Source: Amycolatopsis sp. WAC 01376
Lineage (GTDB): Bacteria > Actinomycetota > Actinomycetes > Mycobacteriales > Pseudonocardiaceae
DNA length: 64,000 nucleotides
Direction: 5' to 3'
NCBI RefSeq assembly: GCF_003947415.1
Contig: NZ_QHKL01000001.1
Coordinates: 186,001 to 250,000, forward strand
Below are positions 43,909-52,368 of this stretch, piece by piece. The position numbers were made by a program, and so were the translations under genes. The notes beneath the pieces are model-generated. The model saw only the letters and a program-made list of their open reading frames with translations, did no database searches and was not told the origin of the DNA. Each line of letters begins with the position of its first letter. Within the stretch, counting starts at the first letter, position 1.

Positions 43909-45306
43909 ATGCGAAGAACATCTCTGCGCGCGATCGGAGTGCTGACCGCGGCCTTCACGGTCGCCGGGTTGGCGACCGCCCTGCCCGCGTACGCCGCCAC
44001 CGGCCCGAACATCAAGGTGACGGCCAAGGCCCAGGAGGGCCGCTGGCTGCCGGGCGACGCCATCCCGATCGAGGTGACGGTCGCCAACATCGGCGACACG
44101 ACGGCGAGTCAGGTCAGGGGGTACGCCCACAGGGAGTCCGGCGGCTACTTCACGGTCGATGAGACCTCCTGGGGCGACCTCCGCTCCAAGGACGGCGCCA
44201 CCTACGCACCGGGCGAGAGCAGGACGTACACGACCACGGGCAGCGTCTACACCCTCAACGAGGGAAATCCGGTGCTCGACATCGAGGTGAGCGGCCCCGG
44301 AGAGGCCGACTACTCGGACAACAACAGCCGGGTCACCGTCGGCCTGCTTTCACCCGACACCACCGATCGCGTCGCCGGTGTCCTCTACGGCGACCGCAAC
44401 GAGGACGGCAAGTTCTCGCCAGGGGAAGGCCTCGCCGGCGCGGAAGCTCGTGTGTCCGGTCCGTCCGGATACCTCACCGCGATCACCGACGCCGAAGGCC
44501 GGTTCTCCTTCGATGCCGTCCCAGTCGGCCCCAGCATCTACTGGCACTTCGAGAAGCTCCCGGACGGCTGGGTGACCGCATATCCGCCGAGCCTGCGGCT
44601 GGACGGCAGCGGGCAGAACACCGCACTCGAGGGCCGGGCGATCCGCCCGCTGACGGACTCGCTGAGCGCGAAGATCGCGCTCGACAAGACCACCTACGCG
44701 GTGGGCGAGACCGCGACGGCGACGGTGACTCTCACGAACGTCGGTGCCCGCGAAGTCACCGGCCTGCACGCGGGCTGCGATCCCGGGGGCTTCGAGCGGG
44801 GCTTGGAAGTCCCGACGGCTCAGTGGGGTGCGTTCAGTTACGTGAACAAGGCGGGCAAGGTCGCTCCGGGACAAAGCGTGGTCCTGAAGGTCGCCGGCAC
44901 GGTGCCCGCGAGAGCAGGCGCCTTCGGTGAAACCGGGCTCGACTGCTTGTTCGACAACGACAACTCCCTGAGCTCCGGGCCGTATGCCTACCAGAACGCG
45001 AAGGTGCCGGGCGCCCGTGCCGACGCCCGCGGTCAGATCTGGCACGACAAGAACGGCAACCACCAGCTCGAACCCGGTGAAGGACTGGCGAACACGACCG
45101 TCGCCCTGAGCACGGCCGACAAGAAGCTCGTATCGCTCACCAAGACCGACGCCAACGGCTTCCTGACTTTCCCCAACGTCGCGGTCGGCGTCTACCGGTT
45201 CGCCGTACTCGGATCTTGGCGGGTGGACGAACCCGACTCGACCGTCGATGTCATCGCACCGCCCTACAACCCTGGCCAGTGGAGCAAGCACGTGGTCCCG
45301 CGCTGA
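43909..45306 (+). CDS. Secreted protein with CARDB-like and SdrD B-like domains
   Basis: 465 aa from the ATG at 43909, which follows ACTGGGGAAACACC. A GTG at 43861 is in frame but lacks a ribosome site. A signal peptide ends near ALPAYA (about residue 30). The order of domains is CARDB-like (GDAIPIEVTVANIGDTTAS), SdrD B-like (GDRNEDGKFSPGEGLAGAEARV), a second CARDB-like (GETATATVTLTNVGAREVTG) and a second SdrD B-like (HDKNGNHQLEPGEGLANTTV). The DxNxDG loops probably bind calcium. No LPXTG anchor is seen, so it is secreted rather than wall-linked. A strong hairpin ends the gene. Confidence 0.83.
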   Translation: MRRTSLRAIGVLTAAFTVAGLATALPAYAATGPNIKVTAKAQEGRWLPGDAIPIEVTVANIGDTTASQVRGYAHRESGGYFTVDETSWGDLRSKDGATYAPGESRTYTTTGSVYTLNEGNPVLDIEVSGPGEADYSDNNSRVTVGLLSPDTTDRVAGVLYGDRNEDGKFSPGEGLAGAEARVSGPSGYLTAITDAEGRFSFDAVPVGPSIYWHFEKLPDGWVTAYPPSLRLDGSGQNTALEGRAIRPLTDSLSAKIALDKTTYAVGETATATVTLTNVGAREVTGLHAGCDPGGFERGLEVPTAQWGAFSYVNKAGKVAPGQSVVLKVAGTVPARAGAFGETGLDCLFDNDNSLSSGPYAYQNAKVPGARADARGQIWHDKNGNHQLEPGEGLANTTVALSTADKKLVSLTKTDANGFLTFPNVAVGVYRFAVLGSWRVDEPDSTVDVIAPPYNPGQWSKHVVPR

Positions 45307-45320
45307 TCACGAGAAACCGG

Positions 45321-45352
45321 ACGGCCCCGGGGGCGAAAGCTCCCGGGGCCGT
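45321..45352. terminator. Bidirectional GC-rich stem with GAAA loop
   Basis: 14-base arms ACGGCCCCGGGGGC (45321-45334) and GCTCCCGGGGCCGT (45339-45352) pair with one G-U in the stem. They close on a GAAA tetraloop, a very stable combination. It lies between the convergent SdrD-like and chitosanase genes, so it can end both. No T-run follows. Confidence 0.85.
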
Positions 45353-45367
45353 TGCCGTACAACGACT

Positions 45368-46039
45368 TCAGCCGCCCTGAACGAACTTCGCCGCCAGCCC
45401 CTCCCCCACGGAGGTCGCCTTCCCGTGGTCCTCGGTCGGCGAGACCTTCGAGTTCTTGAAACAGATGTACGTCACGCCAGAGTCGACGCCGCCGTTCTTC
45501 GGGTCCGGGTTGATGCCCAAGGACTTCGCGGTCGCGTAGGACGCCTCGCCGATGATGTCCTTCGGGCCGGTGTCGCCGATGACGGTGTAGAGCACCTTGT
45601 TGTTGTAGATCACCGCGCACGAGCCGGCGCCCTTGAGGCCGGACTTCTCGAAGTTCCACGTGCTGCTGATGCTCGGCACGACGATGTAGGGCGTCTGGTC
45701 GGCGATCAGCGCCTTGCCGTCGGAGCGCGGGTACGCGGTGCCGTCCTGGAACCACGGGTCGGTGGTCTTGTTACACCGCGCGGTCGGCTGCCCGTCGCAG
45801 TCGATGTCCATGTCGGCCTTCCAGAACACGGCGCCGCCCGCGTCGCAGACGGCGATGGTGCGGCCGGTTTCGTCGTCGGTCTTGTACTTGCCGTTCGAGA
45901 TCTGCTTGCAGGCGGTGGTCTTCGCCAGCAACTGCTGGGCGGTCGGGGCCGCCTGAACCGAAGGGGCGGCCACGGCCGTCGCCGCGGGGGCCAGTCCCGC
46001 GGCCGCCACCATGGCCGAGAACAGCAGTAGTTTCCGCAT
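45368..46039 (-). CDS. Secreted chitosanase, GH75 family
   Basis: 223 aa from an ATG at 46039 with AAGGGG upstream; a GTG at 46048 is in frame but too close to that site. The signal peptide is cleaved near AVAA (residue 25). The GH75 core has TARCNKTTDPWFQDGTAY, VPSISSTWNF and IGDTGPKDIIGEASYATAKS. Its Asp156 and Glu165 are nine residues apart, as in fungal-type GH75 enzymes. It hydrolyses beta-1,4 bonds in chitosan outside the cell. A polysaccharide deacetylase gene lies next to it on the same strand. The upstream AT-rich stretch (TTAATAAGACTTCTTTAT) may hold an operator. Confidence 0.87.
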   Translation of the reverse strand: MRKLLLFSAMVAAAGLAPAATAVAAPSVQAAPTAQQLLAKTTACKQISNGKYKTDDETGRTIAVCDAGGAVFWKADMDIDCDGQPTARCNKTTDPWFQDGTAYPRSDGKALIADQTPYIVVPSISSTWNFEKSGLKGAGSCAVIYNNKVLYTVIGDTGPKDIIGEASYATAKSLGINPDPKNGGVDSGVTYICFKNSKVSPTEDHGKATSVGEGLAAKFVQGG

Positions 46040-46156
46040 ACCGAGCACCCCTTAGTTAATAAGACTTCTTTATCGAGGATGCTCAGGATGCCGCCGCACA
46101 GGATTCGACTCAAGGGCCTGCGGGGTGTTGTTTTCCCACTATGCAACGAAAACCGG

Positions 46157-46813
46157 TCAAAAGCGGGCAAGCCTGGCGACTCGCGCGATGGCCCGTCCCG
46201 CTCGGCGGTACAGGCCGTCTCGTTCAGCGAGCACACTGTCGAGCCACTCCTGGTCGACGTCGTGCCGGACCTCGACCCGCGGCCACAGCCAGCCGTCGCG
46301 CGACGCCGCGCCGCCTTCGGTCGTGTAGACCCTCGTCGCACCGGAACGCCGGAGCCTGCTGAGCACCCGCCGGTCGTAGGCGCCGAACGGCGGCGCGTAC
46401 GCGCGCACGGGCCCCCCGCTCAGGTCGGCGAGCAGTTTCGGCGCGGTTTCGAGTTCGCGCCGGACGTGCCTGCCGTCGAGGCGCCGCCAGTCGCGATGTT
46501 CCCAGCCGTGCGAGCCGATCGACATCCCCGCGTCGACCAGCTTGCGAAGGCCGTCGGCGTCGAGGAAGCCGCGCTGACCGATGCGGCCGGCCAGCGGGAA
46601 GAACTCCGCCGTGAGATCGCGCTCCACCAGTCTGGGGAGCGCGATCTCGACGTCGGAGGAGTTGCCGTCGTCGAAGGTGAGCCCGACGTCCTCCCGTCCG
46701 GCCACCGTGTCGAGCACTCGCTCGAACTGCTCGACGGTCACCCATGTTTCGTTTTCGCCTGGATCCAGCGCGCGCACGGGCCTGCCCACGCCGCCTATCG
46801 CCAGGATCACCAT
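46157..46813 (-). CDS. Polysaccharide deacetylase (NodB/CE4) family protein
   Basis: 218 aa if it starts at the ATG at 46813. A GTG at 46897 in frame would give 246 aa, with an N-terminal part lacking any motif. CE4 motif 1 is LTFDDG (45-50), motif 2 is SHGWEH (His102, His106) and the third is APPFGAYD. There is no signal peptide at either start, which is odd for a peptidoglycan or chitin deacetylase. The substrate is unknown. It lies upstream of the chitosanase, with a 117-base gap. Confidence 0.8.
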   Translation of the reverse strand: MVILAIGGVGRPVRALDPGENETWVTVEQFERVLDTVAGREDVGLTFDDGNSSDVEIALPRLVERDLTAEFFPLAGRIGQRGFLDADGLRKLVDAGMSIGSHGWEHRDWRRLDGRHVRRELETAPKLLADLSGGPVRAYAPPFGAYDRRVLSRLRRSGATRVYTTEGGAASRDGWLWPRVEVRHDVDQEWLDSVLAERDGLYRRAGRAIARVARLARF

Positions 46814-46904
46814 CCGCGCCTCATTCGGGACCGACTGTGTTTCCCGATTAATCGAGTTGGCGAACGGAGTAGTTACACGATCCCGCAAGGTGTCCACGAA
46901 TGGA

Positions 46905-47750
46905 TTACTTGCGGATCTCCAGGGTGCAGCACTTCGGGCCGCCGCCCGCCTTCCGGAGCTCGGAGATGTCCAGGAAGACGACCTCGTAGCCGCGTTCGGT
47001 CAGCCGCGCCGCCAAACCGGTCGCCTCGACCGGCAGAACGACGTTGCGACCGTCGGACACCCCGTTGAGCCCGAAGCACTCCGCGTCGGCCCGGTCCGCG
47101 ATTACCGCGTCCGGGAACATCCGCTCCAGCACCTTCCGCGACCCGGCCGAGAACGCTTCCGGGAAGTAGGCGATCTGGGCGGCCGTGGTGTCGGTGGCCT
47201 CGGCGAGCACGAACAGCGCGGTGTCGAGGTGGTAGTAGCTCGGGTCGATCAGCCGCAGCGAGACGACCGGGACACCGAGGACCTCCTGCGCTTCGGCGTG
47301 CGCGGCCGGGTCGGTCCGGAAGCCGGTGCCGGCGAGCAGGATCTTGCCGGTCCAGGCGAAGTCGCCTTCGGCCTCGTTGATCTTCTCGGGCATGGTGATG
47401 TCGCGGTAGCCGTGCTCGACGAACCAGCGGCGGAAGTGCTCGGCCTCGGCGGTGCGCTGCGGGGCGCGGAACCGCGAGCCGAGGACACGGCCGTCGACGA
47501 CGGTGCCGGAGTTCGCGGCGAACACCATGTCGGGCAGGCCGGGCTGCGCGTCGATCTCCTCGACGGTGTGGCCGAGGCGTCGGTAGGTGTCACGGAGTTC
47601 GGTCCATTGCGCCATCGCGGTGTCGACGCTGACCGGGACGGAAGGGTCCATCCAGGGGTTGATGACGTAATCCACCGCGAAGTACCGCGGCGGGCACATG
47701 AGGTAGCGGCGCGTCGTGGGTACACGGGGCTGCTGCTCCAGTTCCGGCAT
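46905..47750 (-). CDS. ddaH: Dimethylargininase (N-dimethylarginine dimethylaminohydrolase)
   Basis: 281 aa from an ATG at 47750. A longer in-frame start near 47804 runs into the promoter region of the divergent regulator. It hydrolyses methylated arginine to citrulline and (di)methylamine. Amidinotransferase-fold features are YFAVDYVINPWMD, LPDMVFAANSG, EGDFAWTGK, His174 (SYYHLDTALF) and the catalytic Cys in GGGPKCCTL near residues 274-275. Actinomycetes commonly keep this gene beside an AsnC-type regulator, as here. The preferred arginine derivative is not decided. Confidence 0.88.
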   Translation of the reverse strand: MPELEQQPRVPTTRRYLMCPPRYFAVDYVINPWMDPSVPVSVDTAMAQWTELRDTYRRLGHTVEEIDAQPGLPDMVFAANSGTVVDGRVLGSRFRAPQRTAEAEHFRRWFVEHGYRDITMPEKINEAEGDFAWTGKILLAGTGFRTDPAAHAEAQEVLGVPVVSLRLIDPSYYHLDTALFVLAEATDTTAAQIAYFPEAFSAGSRKVLERMFPDAVIADRADAECFGLNGVSDGRNVVLPVEATGLAARLTERGYEVVFLDISELRKAGGGPKCCTLEIRK

Positions 47751-47824
47751 ACCCGAAGGGTAAGGCTCACCTAATTCCGCAATCAATCGCTGTTCGCTGC
47801 GCATATACCTGCTAAACATTGCGT
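47751..47824. promoter_or_regulatory. Divergent promoter region between ddaH and the AsnC-type regulator
   Basis: 74 AT-richer bases separate the two starts. ATATACCTGCTAAACATTGC lies just before the regulator's GTG and looks like a -10 region close enough for a near-leaderless message. AsnC/Lrp proteins usually control the divergent gene and themselves from such a region. No clear palindrome stands out. Confidence 0.5.
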
Positions 47825-48271
47825 GTGAACACCATCGACCAGCGAATCGTTTCATGCTTGATGGCCAATGCGAGGTCCAGCTACGCCGACATCGGCAAAG
47901 TCGTCGGTCTGTCCGCGCCCGCGGTGAAGCGACGGGTCGACAGGCTGCTCGAAACCGGGGTCCTGCGCGGCTTCACCGCGGTCGTGGATCCCGAGGCACT
48001 GGGCTGGGGCACCGAGGCGTTCGTCGAGATGACCTGCAACGGCAACATCACCCCGGCCCGGATCCGCGCCCGGCTGGAGCCGTTGCCGGAGGTCGTCGCG
48101 GCGTACACGGTGTCCGGCGCGGCCGACGCGATCGTCCACCTGCGCGCGTCGGACATCCACCATCTGGAGACCGCGCTGGAACGGCTGCGCGGGCTGGAGA
48201 TCGTCGACCGCACGGTCTCCACCGTCGTCCTCTCCCGGTTACTGGAACGCCCGCCGACCCCCGAAGCGTGA
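47825..48271 (+). CDS. Lrp/AsnC family transcription regulator
   Basis: 148 aa from the GTG at 47825. A TTG at 47819 would add two residues. The N-terminal helix-turn-helix is IDQRIVSCLMANARSSYADI followed by LSAPAVKRRVDRLLETGVLRGF. A RAM (ligand-binding) domain from about residue 65 follows, with VVAAYTVSGAADAIVHLRA. It is likely to sense an amino acid such as arginine and to regulate the divergent ddaH gene. Lrp-family members act as octamers or dimers. It is 13 bases before the enoyl-CoA hydratase gene. Confidence 0.9.
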   Translation: MNTIDQRIVSCLMANARSSYADIGKVVGLSAPAVKRRVDRLLETGVLRGFTAVVDPEALGWGTEAFVEMTCNGNITPARIRARLEPLPEVVAAYTVSGAADAIVHLRASDIHHLETALERLRGLEIVDRTVSTVVLSRLLERPPTPEA

Positions 48272-48284
48272 CACCCTCGTTCCC

Positions 48285-49037
48285 GTGACCGATCAGATCC
48301 GCTCCAGCCACGACGGCGGCGTCGCCGTGCTCACCATCGACGCGCCCGCGACCCGCAACGCCCTGACCCTCACCTTGTCCGCCCAGCTGGCCGAGGCCGT
48401 CGCGAGCGCCGAGGCCGACGAGAGCGTCCACGCTTTGGTCGTCACCGGCGCGCCACCGGCCTTCTGCGCGGGCGCGGACCTGGACACGCTCGCCGGCGCC
48501 CGGGAGGACGGGCTCCGTGCGATCTACGACGGATTCCTCTCGGTTGCGCGGTGTTCCCTGCCGACGATCGCCGCGGTCGGCGGTGCCGCCGTTGGCGCCG
48601 GACTGAACCTCGCGCTCGCCGCGGACGTCCGCATCGTGGGACCGAAGGCGAAGTTCGTGGCCAGATTTCTCGATCTCGGCATCCATCCCGGCGGCGGGAT
48701 GACGTGGATGATCCAGCGGCTCGTCGGACCGCAGAAGGCCGCGGCGATGACACTCTTCGGTGAGGTTGTCGGCGCCGAAGCCGCTGTCGAATCCGGGCTC
48801 GCGCTCAAGCTCGTCGACGGCGATCTCGTCGAGGCCGCCCGTGAACTGGCGAAACCCGCCGTCGATGCCCCGCGCGACGTCCTTCTGGCGACGAAGCGCA
48901 CGCTTCGGCACACCGCTTCACTGACCGACCATTCGGCCGCCGTCGACGCCGAGATCGAGCCGCAGCTGGCGTCACTCACCGCGCCCGCGTTCGCCGAACG
49001 ACTGACCAGGTTGCGGGCCGCGATGACCGGCCGATGA
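48285..49037 (+). CDS. Enoyl-CoA hydratase/isomerase family protein
   Basis: 250 aa from a GTG at 48285. The crotonase fold shows HALVVTGAPPAFCAGADL (oxyanion loop) and AAVGGAAVGAGLNLALAAD. The usual second catalytic Glu region reads LDLGIHPGGGMTWM, with His in place of the common Pro-Gly context. Such proteins hydrate or isomerise enoyl-CoA thioesters. The exact substrate is unknown. It is close behind the regulator, so co-transcription is possible. Confidence 0.87.
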   Translation: MTDQIRSSHDGGVAVLTIDAPATRNALTLTLSAQLAEAVASAEADESVHALVVTGAPPAFCAGADLDTLAGAREDGLRAIYDGFLSVARCSLPTIAAVGGAAVGAGLNLALAADVRIVGPKAKFVARFLDLGIHPGGGMTWMIQRLVGPQKAAAMTLFGEVVGAEAAVESGLALKLVDGDLVEAARELAKPAVDAPRDVLLATKRTLRHTASLTDHSAAVDAEIEPQLASLTAPAFAERLTRLRAAMTGR

Positions 49038-49105
49038 CCGTTCCCCGACCGGACTTCACTACGCTTGAAGGAGATACGGCTCACAATCGAGGCGTACGAC
49101 TAACC

Positions 49106-49226
49106 GTTACCATCGGTAACAGATAAACCGGGAAACCCCCGCTCAGCGACGAGCTCAGGACACTCGAGAAGTAGGTCCGGACCGTTTTTACGGCAACCTG
49201 GGAAGTGTGCCGAGGACTAACCTCGG
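49106..49226. promoter_or_regulatory. korAB upstream region with two inverted repeats
   Basis: In the 289-base gap before korA lie GTTACC-ATC-GGTAAC (49106-49120) and CCGAGG-ACTAA-CCTCGG (49210-49226). The first is a short AT-containing palindrome suited to a regulator site. The second could be a stem in the leader RNA. A GAGAGAGGGA site precedes the korA start. No gene is seen in the gap. Confidence 0.5.
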
Positions 49227-49326
49227 GACATGGCACCTGTGACCTGGCCGACATCGCCGGGCGAGGCACCGGATCTCCGGCACGGCCGGGGACGACGCAC
49301 GTCGGGAGAGAGGGAATCCCTGACCT

Positions 49327-51234
49327 ATGAGCACGAGTGCGAACGGCAACGGCTCCTTGTCGGCCGTCAGGCCGACCGAGGTCGCCAAGCTGGACCGGGT
49401 GGTCATCCGGTTCGCCGGCGACTCCGGTGACGGCATGCAGCTGACGGGTGACAGGTTCACCTCGGAAGCGGCCGCGTTCGGCAACGACCTGTCGACCATG
49501 CCGAACTTCCCGGCGGAGATCCGCGCGCCCCAGGGCACCATCCCGGGCGTCTCGAGCTTCCAGGTGCACTTCGCCGACTACGACATCCTGACGCCGGGCG
49601 ACCGGCCGGACGTCCTGGTCGCCATGAACCCCGCCGCGCTGAAGGCGAACCTCGCCGACGTCCCGTCGGGCGGGACGATCATCCTCAACACCGACGAGTT
49701 CACGAAGCGGAACCTGGTCAAGGTCGGTTACGACAACGACCCGCTCGACGACGACACCCTTTCGGCCTATCAAGTCCACCGGGTGGCCATGTCGACGTTG
49801 ACCAGGGGCGCGCTCGAAGAGACCGGACTGTCCAAAAAGGACGCCGAACGCGCGAAGAACATGTTCGCGCTCGGGTTGCTCTCCTGGATGTACCACCGGC
49901 CGACCGAAGGCACGGAACGGTTCCTGCGCGAGAAGTTCGCGAAGAAGCCCGATATCGCCGAGGCCAACATCCTGGCCTTCCGCGCCGGTTGGAACTACGG
50001 CGAGACGACCGAGTCGTTCGCGACGACGTACGAGGTCGCGCCCGCGAAGCTGAACCAGGGCACGTACCGCCAGATCACCGGGAACACCGCGCTGGCGTAC
50101 GGGCTGGTCGCCGCCGGGCAGCAGTCCGGCCTGCAGATCCTGCTGGGCACGTACCCGATCACCCCGGCGTCGGACATCCTCCACGAGCTGTCCAAGCACA
50201 AGAACTACGGCATCCTCACCTTCCAGGCCGAGGACGAGATCGCCGGCATCGGCGCGGCGCTCGGCGCCTCCTACGGCGGTGCGCTGGGCGTCACCTCGAC
50301 GTCCGGGCCCGGTGTCGCGCTGAAGTCCGAGGCCATCGGTCTCGCGGTGATGACCGAACTGCCGCTGGTCGTCATCGACGTCCAGCGCGGTGGGCCGTCG
50401 ACCGGGCTGCCGACCAAGACCGAGCAGGCCGACCTGCTGCAGGCGATGTTCGGCCGCAACGGCGAATCCCCGGTGCCGATCGTCGCGCCGCTGTCCCCCG
50501 CGGACTGCTTCGACGCGGCGCTGGAGGCCACCCGGATCGCGCTGAAGTACCGCACGCCGGTCTTCCTGCTCTCGGACGGCGCGATCGCGAACGGCTCGGA
50601 GCCGTGGCTGATCCCGGACGTCGAAGACCTGCCGGATCTGCGCGTGGAATTCGCCACCGAGCCGAATGCCGAGGACGGTTCCGGGGAATTCTGGCCGTAT
50701 GTACGCGATCCCGAAACCCTCGCCCGGGCGTGGGCGGTGCCGGGCGAGGCCGGTCTGCAGCACCGTATCGGCGGGCTGGAGAAGGCCGACAAGACCGGCC
50801 ACATCTCCTACGAGCCCGACAACCACGACAAGATGGTCCGCCTGCGCCAGGCCAAGATCGACGGCGTCGACGTCCCCGACCTCGTCGTCGACGACCCGAG
50901 CGGCGGCAAGGCACGGGTGCTGGCGCTCGGCTGGGGCTCGTCCTACGGCCCGATCGGCGCCGCGTGCCGCCGCGTCCGCAAGGGCGGGATGCCCATCGCG
51001 CAGGCGCATCTACGGCATCTCAACCCGTTCCCGGGCAACCTCGGTGACGTACTCCGTTCGTACGACACCGTCGTCGTCCCTGAAATGAATCTCGGCCAGC
51101 TTTCGATGCTCTTGAGGGCCAAGTACCTCGTCGACGTGAAGTCGTACACGAAGGTCGCCGGGCTGCCTTTCAAGGCCGAAGAACTGCAAGGCGTCTTCAC
51201 GGAAGTCATCACCAGTACGGAGGGGACGAAGTGA
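49327..51234 (+). CDS. korA: 2-oxoglutarate:ferredoxin oxidoreductase, gamma-alpha fused subunit
   Basis: 635 aa from an ATG at 49327. It carries a gamma-type domain (RFAGDSGDGMQLTGDRF, about 22-38, to about 200) fused to the alpha domain (TYPITPASDILHELSKHKNY and FQAEDEIAGIGAALGAS). This is the mycobacterial KorA arrangement. With KorB it oxidatively decarboxylates 2-oxoglutarate to succinyl-CoA, reducing ferredoxin, and so replaces the NAD-linked complex under some conditions. It overlaps korB by 4 bases. No ferredoxin gene is seen next to it. Confidence 0.93.
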   Translation: MSTSANGNGSLSAVRPTEVAKLDRVVIRFAGDSGDGMQLTGDRFTSEAAAFGNDLSTMPNFPAEIRAPQGTIPGVSSFQVHFADYDILTPGDRPDVLVAMNPAALKANLADVPSGGTIILNTDEFTKRNLVKVGYDNDPLDDDTLSAYQVHRVAMSTLTRGALEETGLSKKDAERAKNMFALGLLSWMYHRPTEGTERFLREKFAKKPDIAEANILAFRAGWNYGETTESFATTYEVAPAKLNQGTYRQITGNTALAYGLVAAGQQSGLQILLGTYPITPASDILHELSKHKNYGILTFQAEDEIAGIGAALGASYGGALGVTSTSGPGVALKSEAIGLAVMTELPLVVIDVQRGGPSTGLPTKTEQADLLQAMFGRNGESPVPIVAPLSPADCFDAALEATRIALKYRTPVFLLSDGAIANGSEPWLIPDVEDLPDLRVEFATEPNAEDGSGEFWPYVRDPETLARAWAVPGEAGLQHRIGGLEKADKTGHISYEPDNHDKMVRLRQAKIDGVDVPDLVVDDPSGGKARVLALGWGSSYGPIGAACRRVRKGGMPIAQAHLRHLNPFPGNLGDVLRSYDTVVVPEMNLGQLSMLLRAKYLVDVKSYTKVAGLPFKAEELQGVFTEVITSTEGTK

Positions 51235-52298
51235 CCGCGATCGACCTGGGGATCCCCACCCTCGGCGGCCTGGACCTTGTGCCGACCGAGACCGAACCGC
51301 AGAAGGCGAAGGACTACAAGTCGGACCAGGAGGTCCGCTGGTGTCCCGGCTGCGGGGACTACGTCGTGCTCAACGCCGTGCAGTCGTTCCTGCCGACGCT
51401 CGGCCTCAAACGCGAGAACATCGTGTTCATCTCGGGGATCGGCTGCTCGTCCCGGTTCCCGTACTACCTGAACACCTACGGCATGCACTCGATCCACGGC
51501 CGCGCGCCGTCGATCGCGACCGGCCTCGCGACCGCGCGACCGGACCTGTCGGTGTGGGTCGTCACCGGTGACGGCGACGCGCTGTCCATCGGCGGCAACC
51601 ACCTGATCCACGCGTTGCGGCGCAACGTGAACATCAAGATCCTGCTGTTCAACAACCGCATCTACGGCCTCACCAAGGGCCAGTACTCGCCGACGTCCGG
51701 GCCGGGCATGGTCACCAAGTCCACCCCGATGGGCTCGGTCGACACCCCGTTCAACCCGCTTTCGCTGGCGATCGGCGCCGAGGCGTCGTTCGTGGGCCGC
51801 GCGCTCGACTCGGACCGCAAGGGCCTGACCGAGGTGCTGGAGGCCGCCGCGAAGCACCGCGGATCGGCGCTGGTGGAGATCTACCAGAACTGCCCGATCT
51901 TCAACGACGGCGCCTTCGACGTCCTCAAGGACAAGGACGAGGCCGCGAGCCGGCTCATCCCGCTGAAGCCCGGCGAGCCGATCAAGTTCGGCCCGCAGGG
52001 CGAATTCGGTGTCACGCGCGGCGGCTGGGCCGGACTGGAAGTCGGGAAGGTCGCGAACATCGGCGAGGAGAACCTCGTCGTGCACGACCCGACGATCGAG
52101 GACACGTCGTACGCGTTCGCGCTTTCGCGGATCGGCGACCAGAACCTGAACCACGTGCCGACCGGCATCCTGCGGCAGGTCGAGCGGCCCACCTACGACG
52201 ACCAGGCGCGCGCCCAGGTCGCCGAGGCCAAGGCCGCCCGCGAGCCCGATCTGCAGGGGCTGCTGCGCGGCAAGGACACCTGGACCGTCGTCAGCTAG
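51231..52298 (+). CDS. korB: 2-oxoglutarate:ferredoxin oxidoreductase, beta subunit
   Basis: 355 aa from a GTG at 51231 overlapping the korA stop. The TPP-binding subunit is marked by RWCPGCGDYVVLNAVQ, GIGCSSRFPYYL, and the TPP motif VVTGDGDALSIGGNH ... FNNRIYGLTKGQYSPTS. The CPGCG cysteines and further ones ligate a 4Fe-4S cluster. It pairs with KorA to form the active enzyme. A perfect 59-bp palindrome follows and should end both this operon and the convergent gene. Confidence 0.94.
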   Translation: MTAIDLGIPTLGGLDLVPTETEPQKAKDYKSDQEVRWCPGCGDYVVLNAVQSFLPTLGLKRENIVFISGIGCSSRFPYYLNTYGMHSIHGRAPSIATGLATARPDLSVWVVTGDGDALSIGGNHLIHALRRNVNIKILLFNNRIYGLTKGQYSPTSGPGMVTKSTPMGSVDTPFNPLSLAIGAEASFVGRALDSDRKGLTEVLEAAAKHRGSALVEIYQNCPIFNDGAFDVLKDKDEAASRLIPLKPGEPIKFGPQGEFGVTRGGWAGLEVGKVANIGEENLVVHDPTIEDTSYAFALSRIGDQNLNHVPTGILRQVERPTYDDQARAQVAEAKAAREPDLQGLLRGKDTWTVVS

Positions 52299-52307
52299 CC
52301 GGTCCCG

Positions 52308-52366
52308 AACGCTATGAACGGTCCGTTACTTGCAAATTTTGCAAGTAACGGACCGTTCATAGCGTT
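52308..52366. terminator. Perfect 29-bp-arm palindrome between convergent genes
   Basis: Arms at 52308-52336 and 52338-52366 match exactly about a single T. The left arm reads AACGCTATGAACGGTCCGTT then ACTTGCAAA. It lies between korB and the convergent membrane protein gene, 10 and 3 bases from their ends. The AT-rich centre and T-run on each side would help termination in both directions. Confidence 0.85.
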
Positions 52367-52368
52367 TG

